Assembly: GCF_016862095.1 (NCBI RefSeq)
Contig: NZ_BOMH01000013.1
Coordinates: 124,001-188,000 of the forward strand
Origin: Actinoplanes cyaneus
GTDB taxonomy: Bacteria > Actinomycetota > Actinomycetes > Mycobacteriales > Micromonosporaceae
Direction of reading: 5' to 3'
DNA: 64,000 nt
Part shown: positions 24,331-32,142 of the stretch, piece by piece
Layout of the letters: each line of letters opens with the position of its first letter
How positions within the stretch are numbered: position 1 is the first letter of the stretch
The notes under the pieces: generated by a model
What the model was told of the DNA's origin: nothing
What the model saw: the letters and a program-made list of their open reading frames with translations, nothing else
Database searches by the model: none
Program-made: the position numbers and the translations under genes

Positions 24331-26559
24331 CTAGACTCCTTCGACCAGCGCGAAGACCTGGTCGAACCGCGCGAGCGCGTCGTCGATGACCTCGTCGGTG
24401 TCCGCCATCGACGTGTACATCCGGGAGCCGGCGAGCGTGATGATGCCGTGCGCCGCGTACGCCGCGCCCATCTGCTCCATCAGCGTCTTACGCTTCTTGT
24501 TCTCCTTGAGCAGCTTGATCGGGTCGCGCATGCTGAGCAGCATCACGCCGCTGCACTCCAGGTGCACGATCGAGCCCTGGTTGTACGCCACGTACGGCAA
24601 CCCGTACTTGTCGATGAGTTTCTGCAGGCCCCGGGTGAGCCGGTCACCGGCGCGCCCGGCGATCACCGGCGCGTTGGTCCGGGCCATCTCCTGGATCGCG
24701 AAGTACCCGGCCGCGCAGGAGAGCGGGTTCGCCGACAGCGTGCCGCCGACCTGGATGTGCGCGCCGCTCTTGCCGTCGAGCCCGGAGCCGAAGACGCTCA
24801 TCGCCTTCGCGCTGCCGCCGACGCCGCCGGCCATCGGGTACCCGCCCGAGACCGCCTTACCGAAAACGGTCAGGTCCGGCGTCACCCCGAAGTAGCCGGC
24901 CGCCCCGCCGAGGCCGGTCCGGAACCCGGTCACCACCTCGTCGAAGATCAGCATCGCGCCGAACTCGTCGCAGAGCTTGCGGACGGCCGCGTTGTAGTCC
25001 TTCGGCACCGGCCGGGTGCCGGACTCCGGCCCGAACGGCTCGACGATGACCGCGGCGGTGCCGCCACGCGCCCGGTTCTCGATCAGCTTGCGCTTGAGCG
25101 TGCCCAGGTCGTGCGGGAACGCTTCCCGGGTCCGCCCGGTCGCGCCCCACGGGATGCCCTTGGCGTTCATCCGGAACGTGCCGGGCACCCGCAGGCCGTA
25201 GACGACCGTGTCGGACCAGCCGTGGTACGCCCCGCCGACCTTGATCACCATCTTCTTGCCGGTGTGCGCCCGCGCCGCGCGGACCGCCGCCATCACGGCC
25301 TCGGTGCCCGAGCCGAGCGACCGGTACATCTCGATGTGCGGCATGTACTGGTTGATGATCTCGGCGAGCTTCAGCTCGTACTCGTGGAAGAGCCCGGTGA
25401 CCGGGCCGCTCTCCTTGATCACCTCGGCGACCCGCTCGTTGACCGGGCCGTAGTTGCTGCCCAGGATCGTCGGGCCGCCGGCCTGCAGGAAGTCGATGTA
25501 GACGTTGCCGTCGCGGTCGATCAGGTGCGCGCCCTCGGCCTTGTCGACGGCGAGCGGGAACGGGTAGTTGAAGGCGAGGTTGTGCTGGACGCCGCCGGGG
25601 ATGCGCTTCTTGGCCCGGTCGGTGATCTCCTTGCTGGCCGTGCACTTGGTCTCGAAGTAGTTCAGCACGTCCAGCAGCGCGTCGTGCCGCAGTCCGCGGA
25701 TGGGCTGGGCGACGAGCGCCTTGAGCCGGCGCATGGTGTCGGGAACGTCGAGGTACTCGCTGATCATGTAGCCCAGGTCGTTGCCGGGCGAACTGCCGGA
25801 CGACGTCGCGACGTCGGCGAAAGTGATCGACGGCAGCTCTTCGTCCTCCGGCACCCGCACCGGCTCGACCGCGTCGACGATCTGCGAGGCGATCCGCTTC
25901 TGGTCCTTCTTGAGCTTGCTGAACGCGATCTCGCGGATCGTGGACGGGATCGTGTAGACCTTCCCGGCCTCCGTGGTCAGCGCCATCAGATAGGCGATCG
26001 ACACCTTCTCCAGCAGCGCCATGTTGAACACCGCCCGCGACGGGTCGGTCCCGACCGCGATCACCCCGTGGTTGGCGATGATGAACGCGTTGTCCCCGCT
26101 GACCACCTTCTTCTGCGCGTTCTTGGCCAGGAACGTCGTCCCGGACGGCGCGTAGTCGATGATCGCGACCTCTTTGCCGAGGAAGCGCACCTGCTCGTCG
26201 GTCAGCGCTGGGATCGGCTTGCGCAGGAAGGCCAGGGCCGAGGCGTACGGCTGGTGGGTGTGCACGATCGCGTTGACGTCCGGCCGCTCGCGGTAGATGT
26301 TCGCGTGCATCCCGCACTCGATCGACGGCACGAGTCCACCGGCGCCGCCCTCGTCCGGCACGTGTTTGCCCTTGAAGTCGACGATGCAGACGTCCTCGAC
26401 GCGCATCTTGTCGTAGTCGTAGTTGCTCGGCGTGACGGCGTAGAGCTCGTGGCCCGGGATCCGGACCGACACGTTGCCCTCGGTCGCCTTCAGGTAGCCA
26501 CGGTCGAGCATCGTCCGGCACATGTCGACGACGTGCTGGCGGGACATCCGGTGTTTCAC
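24331..26559 (-). CDS. Fusion of class II aldolase/adducin domain and class III PLP aminotransferase
   Basis: 742 residues. Residues 1-220 are a class II aldolase/adducin domain: the acidic residue in PSIECGMHANIY, the metal-binding VHTHQPYAS and the third His in IIANHGV are all present. A linker of about 100 residues follows. Residues 325-742 are a class III aminotransferase of the glutamate-1-semialdehyde aminomutase/phospho-lyase branch: IPGGVQHN, SLGSGTEAVMAA, GGAYHGW, FDEVVTGFR and the PLP lysine in FGKAVSGGYP. No frameshift joins the halves; the frame is continuous with normal codon use. With the kinase it suggests phosphorylation, then aldol cleavage and amine transfer or elimination on one substrate. 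GTG 26559 is used; ATG 26547 is an alternative. Confidence 0.9.
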   Translation of the reverse strand: MKHRMSRQHVVDMCRTMLDRGYLKATEGNVSVRIPGHELYAVTPSNYDYDKMRVEDVCIVDFKGKHVPDEGGAGGLVPSIECGMHANIYRERPDVNAIVHTHQPYASALAFLRKPIPALTDEQVRFLGKEVAIIDYAPSGTTFLAKNAQKKVVSGDNAFIIANHGVIAVGTDPSRAVFNMALLEKVSIAYLMALTTEAGKVYTIPSTIREIAFSKLKKDQKRIASQIVDAVEPVRVPEDEELPSITFADVATSSGSSPGNDLGYMISEYLDVPDTMRRLKALVAQPIRGLRHDALLDVLNYFETKCTASKEITDRAKKRIPGGVQHNLAFNYPFPLAVDKAEGAHLIDRDGNVYIDFLQAGGPTILGSNYGPVNERVAEVIKESGPVTGLFHEYELKLAEIINQYMPHIEMYRSLGSGTEAVMAAVRAARAHTGKKMVIKVGGAYHGWSDTVVYGLRVPGTFRMNAKGIPWGATGRTREAFPHDLGTLKRKLIENRARGGTAAVIVEPFGPESGTRPVPKDYNAAVRKLCDEFGAMLIFDEVVTGFRTGLGGAAGYFGVTPDLTVFGKAVSGGYPMAGGVGGSAKAMSVFGSGLDGKSGAHIQVGGTLSANPLSCAAGYFAIQEMARTNAPVIAGRAGDRLTRGLQKLIDKYGLPYVAYNQGSIVHLECSGVMLLSMRDPIKLLKENKKRKTLMEQMGAAYAAHGIITLAGSRMYTSMADTDEVIDDALARFDQVFALVEGV

Positions 26560-26658
26560 GAGCGGTTCCGATCCTCAGGCGTCAGGGTGTGACCGGCACC
26601 ATCGTCACTCTGCACCAGTTATGAAGCCAGGTTCTCCGGCCAGCAATCTGCGCCCCGC

Positions 26659-26678
26659 TTGTTATCACGGGGTGACAA
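26659..26678. promoter_or_regulatory. Imperfect palindrome at the divergent aldolase-aminotransferase/PucR promoters
   Basis: TTGTTATCACGGGGTGACAA has matching half-sites (TTGT..TCAC / GTGACAA). It lies nine bases before the PucR-type gene and 100 bases before the fusion gene, so it is a candidate operator. Position and symmetry are the only evidence. Confidence 0.4.
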
Positions 26679-26687
26679 AATCCGGCG

Positions 26688-27875
26688 ATGACCACCCCGT
26701 GGCGACGTGTGCCGGCCGACCTCGCCGCGGCCATGCGCCCCCGCCTGCCGGCCACCGTCCAGGCGATCGCCGAGGCGGTTGCCGAGGCCAACCCGGCAGC
26801 GGCGGAAACGTCGACGGCGAAGTTCGACCGCGATGTCCGTACGGCGGTGCAGGTCGCCCTGGAACGCTTCCTCGACCTGGCCGGCACCGACGAGCCGGCC
26901 CTGCCCCCACGCATCCGCGAGGTGTTCGTGGCGCTCGGCGCCGGCGAGGCCCGGGAGAACCATGGCCCGGAACTGCTCCTGGGAGCCCTGCGCACCGCCG
27001 CCCGCCTGCTGCTGCGCGCCGCGTCGCAGTCCCTCGCCGAGTCCCGCCCGGTCACCGTTGACGAGATCATCGACCTCTCCGACGCGACCAGCGCCTTCGT
27101 CGACGAGCTCGCCTCGGCCTGCACCGACGGTCTGGCCCGCCAGCTGCGGGAACAGGCCGGCGAAGGGGATCGGCGCCGCCGCCGGGCCGCCGACCTGCTG
27201 CTGCGTGGCGGCGCCCCGGCCGACGTGGCGCGCGAGGCGGTCGCCGCGATCGGCTGGCCGGCCCTCGACCGCGTGGTCCCGGTGCTGCTCCCGGCGGACC
27301 AGGCCCGCGACGCCCGCTTCCGGTTCGCCGCCGACGGCGTGGTCGCCGAACGCGCCCGCGACGCGGTCCTGCTCCTGCGCTCCGGCCCGCGCACCGAACG
27401 TCCCGCGCTCGCCGAGGCCCTGGCCGGCCGGGAGGCGGTGGTCGGCCCGTCTTTGCCGTGGCCCGAGGCCCCGGAGGCGGTCCGGCTCGCCGAACGCGCC
27501 GCCGAGCTGATCGCGTCCCGGACCGCCGCCTCCGGCGCCGACCCCCGCCGGAGCCCCGCGCCGATCTTCGTCGAGGACCACTTCGCCGCCCTCGCCCTGC
27601 GCGGGGAGCCGGGCGCGCTGGCCGCCCTCTCCTCCCAGCGGCTCTCCGCCCTCGACGGCCTGCGCCCGGCCCAGCGCGAACAGCTCCTGGTCACGCTGGA
27701 GTCCTGGCTGCGCCACTGGGGTTCCCGGGCGGCGGTCGCGGCCGAGCTCTACGTCCACCCGCAGACGGTCAGCTACCGCCTCAACCGCCTCCGCGACCTG
27801 CTCGGCCCCGACCTCGACGACCCCACCGCCCGCTTCGAGCTCCTCCTGGTCCTCAGCCAGCGCACTCCCGGCTGA
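26688..27875 (+). CDS. PucR/CdaR-family transcriptional regulator
   Basis: 395 residues. A helical N-terminal half without a recognised sensor domain is followed by a GGDEF-like CdaR middle and, at about 335-395, the PucR-type C-terminal helix-turn-helix. That stretch reads LRHWGSRAAVAAELYVHPQTVSYRLNRLRDLLG, shown here as the segments LRHWGSRAAVAAELYVHPQ and TVSYRLNRLRDLLG. Such proteins usually activate neighbouring catabolic genes in response to the substrate. It is divergent from the aldolase-aminotransferase/kinase operon, its most likely target. ATG 26688. Confidence 0.88.
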   Translation: MTTPWRRVPADLAAAMRPRLPATVQAIAEAVAEANPAAAETSTAKFDRDVRTAVQVALERFLDLAGTDEPALPPRIREVFVALGAGEARENHGPELLLGALRTAARLLLRAASQSLAESRPVTVDEIIDLSDATSAFVDELASACTDGLARQLREQAGEGDRRRRRAADLLLRGGAPADVAREAVAAIGWPALDRVVPVLLPADQARDARFRFAADGVVAERARDAVLLLRSGPRTERPALAEALAGREAVVGPSLPWPEAPEAVRLAERAAELIASRTAASGADPRRSPAPIFVEDHFAALALRGEPGALAALSSQRLSALDGLRPAQREQLLVTLESWLRHWGSRAAVAAELYVHPQTVSYRLNRLRDLLGPDLDDPTARFELLLVLSQRTPG

Positions 27876-27879
27876 TCAC

Positions 27880-27985
27880 GGCTGGTTCTCAGAGGTGCTT
27901 CCGGTCTCCGAAACACCCCTGGCCGCGCAAGCTCGGCTGGTCGTCAGGTGTGTCTTCGGACCTCGAAGCACCTCTGAGGGCCAGC
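27880..27985. terminator. Very long imperfect hairpin between convergent genes
   Basis: Arms of about 44 bases pair almost end to end. GGCTGG, then CTCAGAGGTGCTTC, then a segment with CCGAA on the left match CCGAA-type, GAAGCACCTCTGAG and CCAGCC segments on the right. The loop is about 20 bases. It lies five bases after the PucR gene and 48 before the convergent protease stop, so it probably terminates both. Its length is unusual for a simple terminator and fits a repetitive extragenic element. Confidence 0.65.
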
Positions 27986-28033
27986 CGAGGGGCGTGCCGC
28001 GCGGGGCGGCCGTGCGTGGGCCCGGCGTGGCGG

Positions 28034-28807
28034 CTAGTAGCGCTTGGTCTTGGTGACCGAATAGATCCAGCCGGCGATGTTGTCAGTGCGGGCGGCGTTC
28101 TCGACGCTGGTGTGCGGGCAACTGGGACCGTTGCTGACCACGCCCGCGAGGACCGGGCCGACGCCGCGGCGCTCGGTGAAGTAGGGCGCGCCCGAGTCGT
28201 ACGGGCAAGGGGTGGTGTCCGGCTGCGGGGCGTAACCGTTGAGGCCGAGCACCGCGTCGCCCACCGACACGATCTTCAGTTGCCCGGTCTGCAGCCTGGT
28301 TGCGGGGGTCGGGTTGGTGCTGGTCAGCGAGCCGTAACCGGTGACCCGCAGCACCGTGCCGACCTTCGGCGCGCGATTGCCGAGGCGGATCGGGCGCACG
28401 TCGCGGACCGGCTTCTCCAGCTTGGCCAGGGAGACGTCCGCCGTCGGGGATTGCTTGACCTCGACGATCTTCAGCACGTGACCGCGGGTGCCGGTCAGGT
28501 CGGTACGGCCGACGGTCGCCGTGGTCAGGTCGGCGACCGGGTACTCGACCCGCACCCCGCTGGCGTCGCGGAAGCAGTGCCCCGCGGTGATCACCCACTG
28601 TGGGGCGATCAGCGCGCCGGAGCAGGCGCTGTTACGCCTGCCGCCGTCGGCGGTCGGGATGCCGGTCATGGTGAGTTTGACGGAGAATCGGTACTTGCCG
28701 TCCGGCACGGGTTCGCCGTTGGCGATGGCGTTCGCCGGGGTGGCGCCGATGGCCAGCACGCTCAGGAAAGCGGCGGCAGCGACGGCCCAGCGGGTTCGGC
28801 TACGCAC
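28034..28807 (-). CDS. Secreted trypsin-like (S1 family) serine protease
   Basis: 257 residues. A Sec signal peptide of about 27 residues ends at PANA. The mature protease starts near IANGEPVP, as in mature trypsins (IVNG). The catalytic His is in TAGHC, the Asp in TADVSLAKL and the Ser in CPYDSGAPYF; the usual GDSGGP is changed to YDSGAP, so the oxyanion region deviates from the norm. Disulfide cysteines are in place. It is secreted and probably degrades protein outside the cell. GTG 28807 is preceded by AAAGGA. It is 109 bases downstream of the GH6 gene on the same strand. Confidence 0.9.
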   Translation of the reverse strand: MRSRTRWAVAAAAFLSVLAIGATPANAIANGEPVPDGKYRFSVKLTMTGIPTADGGRRNSACSGALIAPQWVITAGHCFRDASGVRVEYPVADLTTATVGRTDLTGTRGHVLKIVEVKQSPTADVSLAKLEKPVRDVRPIRLGNRAPKVGTVLRVTGYGSLTSTNPTPATRLQTGQLKIVSVGDAVLGLNGYAPQPDTTPCPYDSGAPYFTERRGVGPVLAGVVSNGPSCPHTSVENAARTDNIAGWIYSVTKTKRY

Positions 28808-28916
28808 AGTCGATTGTCCTTTCTGGACTCTCTATGTCGACCGTTGGCACAATAACCGCTGGGCCATCGAGAAAACCCTGAACGTCAATCTCCGGACGCT
28901 CGACCGGATTCCGTAT

Positions 28917-30287
28917 TTAGGCGTTGGTGCAGGTCACCACCGGAGTTCCGGCGTTGCCCGAGGCGATCAAACCGAATTCCGCGGAGCCGCCGGGCTCCAG
29001 AGATCCGTTCCACGAGACGTTGCGCACGGTCGCGGTCGACCCACTGACGGTCAGCGTGCCGTTCCAGACCTGGCTGATCGACTGGCCCGAGCCGAGCGTC
29101 CAGGAGACCGCCCAGCCGCTCGTCACCCGGCTGCCGGCGGTGACCTTCACGGTCGCCTGGAAGCCGCCCGACCACGTGCTCGCCACCGTGAAGACCGCGG
29201 TGCAGCCGGCGCCCACGGGATCCGGCGTGCCGGACGATGACGGCGACGCGGAGGAGGACGGCGACGCGGACGCGGAGGGGGACGACGGCGAGGCGGCCGG
29301 CGAACTGGGCACCGGCGGGTTCGGGGCACTGCTGGCCAGGCTGTACGCGAGGTCCGGCTGGAACGACCCGGCGGCGTACTTGCAGCCGTCGGCCTCGCCG
29401 GGCGGCTTCACCCAGAGGAACGCGTCCACGTCGCCGTCGCCGGTGGCGGTCGTCGGGTAGGACCCGATCCGCCGGTCGGTGTTGTCGTCGCCGCACCAGT
29501 CGCCGGATGCCCCGCCGTTCCGGCTGGTGTCCACGACCTGGTGTTTCCCGCTGATGCCGCGCCCGTTGAGCGCGCCGATGATCGCCTTGCCGTAGTTCAC
29601 CTCGCCGGACGTGCCGTTGAAGTTCGACACGTTGGTGTAGAAGCCGTCAGCGTTCGCGATGCCGGCCGCGGCGAGCCGCCCGGCCTGCTCGGCGGCGCTG
29701 TTCCAGGTGGAGTGCCCGGCGTCCAGGTAGACCTTGGCGTTCGGGTTCCCCGCCTTGAGCGTCCGGGTCGCGTTCGCCAGGGCCTGGCCGCGGGCGGTGA
29801 TCTCGCCGGAGCTCAGGCACGTCTGCAGGGCGATCGAGTCCGGTTCCAGGATCACGATCGCGGTCCGGTTGCCGAGGTTCGCGGCGACCGCGTTGACCCA
29901 GGTCTGGTACTGGTTCAGGTCCGGCGCACCGCCGGCGCTGGCACCGCCGCAGTCCCGGTTCGGGATGGCGTAGAGGGTGAGGGCCGGGATCTGGTTCACG
30001 GCGTTCGCCGCACCGACGTACGAGGCGACCTCGGATCCGATCGTGGAGAGGTTGAAGTTGGCGAACCAGCGTGACGCCGGCTGGCTGGCGACCCTGTCGC
30101 GGATGACGGCGGTGCGGTAGTCGTTCGGGTTGGCGGCGACCCATCGGGCCGCGGCGGTGCCGCTGTCGCGGTAGAGCGTGCCGCTGATCGTGCCGGCCTC
30201 GGCGGTGCCGGTCGTGATCAGGACGGCGCCGGCCGCGACGGTGGCGCCGGCCGCCGCCGCGACGAGCCATCGGGAGCGAGGGGACAT
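28917..30287 (-). CDS. Secreted GH6 cellulase with C-terminal CBM2
   Basis: 456 residues: signal peptide (about 1-31, ending AEA), GH6 catalytic domain (about 35-315), a Ser/Pro/Ala linker (about 320-352) and a CBM2 cellulose-binding module (GCTAVFTV to the end). GH6 signatures are YLDAGHSTW, DGFYTNVSNF, VVDTSRNG and LWVKPPGEADG. It hydrolyses beta-1,4-glucan with inversion; its short length and loops fit an endoglucanase better than a cellobiohydrolase. An exact CebR operator sits 33 bases upstream of the ATG, so expression is expected on cellobiose or cellulose. GGAGGG precedes the ATG at 30287. Confidence 0.95.
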   Translation of the reverse strand: MSPRSRWLVAAAAGATVAAGAVLITTGTAEAGTISGTLYRDSGTAAARWVAANPNDYRTAVIRDRVASQPASRWFANFNLSTIGSEVASYVGAANAVNQIPALTLYAIPNRDCGGASAGGAPDLNQYQTWVNAVAANLGNRTAIVILEPDSIALQTCLSSGEITARGQALANATRTLKAGNPNAKVYLDAGHSTWNSAAEQAGRLAAAGIANADGFYTNVSNFNGTSGEVNYGKAIIGALNGRGISGKHQVVDTSRNGGASGDWCGDDNTDRRIGSYPTTATGDGDVDAFLWVKPPGEADGCKYAAGSFQPDLAYSLASSAPNPPVPSSPAASPSSPSASASPSSSASPSSSGTPDPVGAGCTAVFTVASTWSGGFQATVKVTAGSRVTSGWAVSWTLGSGQSISQVWNGTLTVSGSTATVRNVSWNGSLEPGGSAEFGLIASGNAGTPVVTCTNA

Positions 30288-30319
30288 GGCTTTCCCTCCG
30301 ATACGGAAGAAGGGCCTAC

Positions 30320-30333
30320 TGGGAGCGCTCCCA
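30320..30333. promoter_or_regulatory. CebR/CelR operator of the GH6 cellulase gene
   Basis: TGGGAGCGCTCCCA, a perfect 14-bp palindrome identical to the known CebR (Streptomyces) and CelR (Thermobifida) operator, where cellobiose releases the repressor. No cebR gene is in the window, so regulation must act in trans. Confidence 0.9.
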
Positions 30334-30444
30334 CCGTAACGACGGCGTCACCACTTAGCAATCAGTACGAATCGATGTCTTTCCGGCCGCGATCTTCAGG
30401 CAGTGCGGGGAATTGCGTGACCTGCGGTTTTAGGGCACCCTAAG

Positions 30445-30463
30445 CTAGGTAAGGCTAACCAGG
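30445..30463. promoter_or_regulatory. DtxR/IdeR-type iron box upstream of bfd-bfr
   Basis: The 19-mer at 30445-30463 matches 14 of 19 positions of the DtxR/IdeR/DmdR consensus (core TAGGTAAGGCTAACC). It lies 16 bases before the bfd ATG. A second palindrome, TTAGGGCACCCTAA (30430-30443), abuts it. Such boxes control iron storage genes in actinobacteria. Confidence 0.65.
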
Positions 30464-30479
30464 TAAAGGTCGTCATCCG

Positions 30480-30671
30480 ATGTTCGTCTGCATCTGTCAC
30501 CAGGTCCGCGAGACCCAGGTCCGCACCGCCATCCGCTGCGGCGCGCGGAACGAGGAGGCGGTGGGCGACGCCTGTGGCGCCGGGACCGGTTGCGGCAGTT
30601 GCCTGGACCGGATCGCCGACCTGATCGAGGAGGAGGCGAACTCCGACACGCGACTACCGTCCGCTGCCTAA
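30480..30671 (+). CDS. bfd: Bacterioferritin-associated ferredoxin
   Basis: 63 residues of the BFD [2Fe-2S] family. Ligand cysteines are at 4, 6, 38 and 41 (CIC near the N-terminus and CGSC), with extra cysteines at 20 and 32. It passes electrons to bacterioferritin to release stored iron. It is located directly before the bacterioferritin gene and behind an iron-box candidate. The start is leaderless-like or weakly supported, but the CxC at positions 4-6 fixes it. Confidence 0.93.
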   Translation: MFVCICHQVRETQVRTAIRCGARNEEAVGDACGAGTGCGSCLDRIADLIEEEANSDTRLPSAA

Positions 30672-30726
30672 CGCTTACGCCAAGTAAGCTCAGCCCCCAA
30701 ACAGTCCTGTTATGGGGGTATTCGGC

Positions 30727-31209
30727 ATGCAAGGTGACGCCCGTGTCATCGAGTTCCTGAACGAGCAGCTCACCGCGGAGCTGACCGCGATCAACCAGTA
30801 CTTCCTGCACGCCAAGATGCAGGACAACTGGGGATACACCGTGCTCGCGAAGCACACCAGGGCCGAGTCGATCGACGAGATGCGGCACGCCGAGATCCTC
30901 ACCGACCGGATCCTGTTCCTCGACGGGCTCCCGAACTACCAGAAGCTGTTCGCGCTCCGGATCGGCGAGACGATCAAGGAACAGTTCGAGTGCGACATGA
31001 AGGTCGAGGTCGAGGCGGTCGACCGGCTGCGCCGCGGCCTGGAGTACATGCGCTCGATCGGTGACGTCACGTCCGCCCGGATCTTCGAGGACATCCTGGC
31101 CGACGAGGAGCACCACGTCGACTACCTGGAGACCCAGCTCGGCCTGATCGAGAAGCTCGGCGAGCCGCTCTACCTGCAGAACGTCACGGAGCACCCGGAA
31201 GCGAGCTGA
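30727..31209 (+). CDS. bfr: Bacterioferritin
   Basis: 160 residues. Ferroxidase residues are visible: Glu18 (LTAELTAINQYF), the Glu/His pair in DEMRHAEI and the Glu/His pair in ADEEHHVDYL. The methionine of DEMRH is the usual haem ligand (Met52), so this is a haem-binding Bfr rather than a plain ferritin. It forms a 24-mer shell that oxidises and stores iron. ATG 30727 with GGGGG upstream gives the standard MQGDARVIEFLNEQL start; an in-frame ATG at 30712 is rejected. It is paired with bfd. Confidence 0.96.
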   Translation: MQGDARVIEFLNEQLTAELTAINQYFLHAKMQDNWGYTVLAKHTRAESIDEMRHAEILTDRILFLDGLPNYQKLFALRIGETIKEQFECDMKVEVEAVDRLRRGLEYMRSIGDVTSARIFEDILADEEHHVDYLETQLGLIEKLGEPLYLQNVTEHPEAS

Positions 31210-31221
31210 GCGCCGACGTGA

Positions 31222-31269
31222 GGTTCCACTGGGCGGCCCGGCCCACATCGGCGCCGCTCAGTGGAATCC
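31222..31269. terminator. Bidirectional terminator between bfr and the DUF6518-like gene
   Basis: GGTTCCACTGGGCGGC (31222-31237) pairs with GCCGCTCAGTGGAATCC (31253-31269) except for one bulge and a G-U pair. The GTGGAA(T/A)CC motif of the second arm is repeated twice more up to 31300. Confidence 0.6.
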
Positions 31270-31287
31270 AGCTCGGTGGAATCCGGC

Positions 31288-31956
31288 TCAGTGGAAACCG
31301 GTCAGACCCAGCAGCACGTAACCGGCGGCGGTCAGCGGCAGCGCGAGCACCAGGACCACACCGCGCCGGCGCCAGGTCGGCGTGATCAGCGCGGTCACCG
31401 TCAGACCCAGCAAGATCAGGATCAGCGTGTACGCGACCAGGCCGCCCGTGGCATACGACGGGTTCCCGATCCGGAACGCCTGCAGCACCGCCTCCGCGAA
31501 CAGCACCGCACCGGGCAGCGCCAGCGCCGTGTCGCGCAGCAGCTCGGGCAGGCGCGCACAGCGGGCGACGAATCCGCCGGCCCCGAACACCAGCCCCGCG
31601 ACGACACCCAGACCCGCCCAGAGCAGGGCGTTCGCGTCGTACATGTTCGCCAGATCGTCGTTCTGGATCAGGGCCGCGGCCAGGTAGTACGCCGGGACGG
31701 CGATTACCAGCTGGACGACCGCGGCGGCCACGCTCACCGGCAGACTCCACCGGTTCAGCAGGGTGAGCAGGAACGCCGCCACCGCCCAGACCGCGATCGA
31801 GTTGCCGAGCTCGCCGAACGGGGCCGGCACGAACTTGATCCAGGCGAAGTCCAGCACGCCGAGCAGCAGCCCCGCCAGCGGCGCCACCAGCACCGCCCGC
31901 CGCCCGGTCGCCGTCGCCGGCCGCCCGATGACCCCTGCCCGTGTGTCGATGTTCAT
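31288..31956 (-). CDS. Integral membrane protein, DUF6518-like
   Basis: 222 residues with six or seven hydrophobic helices. The first segment (LAGLLLGVLDFAWIKFVP) and the AAALIQNDDLA loop match what I recall of DUF6518, an actinobacterial membrane family of unknown function. There is no signal peptide or soluble domain. ATG 31956 has a TACGAT hexamer ending eight bases upstream and no Shine-Dalgarno, so it is probably leaderless. It is divergent from the acyltransferase gene and convergent with bfr. Confidence 0.75.
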   Translation of the reverse strand: MNIDTRAGVIGRPATATGRRAVLVAPLAGLLLGVLDFAWIKFVPAPFGELGNSIAVWAVAAFLLTLLNRWSLPVSVAAAVVQLVIAVPAYYLAAALIQNDDLANMYDANALLWAGLGVVAGLVFGAGGFVARCARLPELLRDTALALPGAVLFAEAVLQAFRIGNPSYATGGLVAYTLILILLGLTVTALITPTWRRRGVVLVLALPLTAAGYVLLGLTGFH

Positions 31957-32142
31957 GGTGTCGATCGTAGGAATCCCGGCCGGTCCGGCGCCTCCGGCGC
32001 AGGACGGATCCACCCGTGCGGCGCCTCTGCCGAATGGCCGACCCCGCCGCGGCCCGCGCGCTTGCGCCGGCCGGACCGCTGCCTCCGGCACGGCCGGAAA
32101 CCGGCGGCGTTCCGGTCGGCGCGCCTGGTCGTTCTGATCTGT

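Noticed and set aside
31261-32142. A long N-terminal extension of the acyltransferase frame opposite the DUF6518-like gene
   Set aside because: The extension is Gln/Arg/His-rich shadow sequence; the acyltransferase fold begins only after the GTG at 32143.
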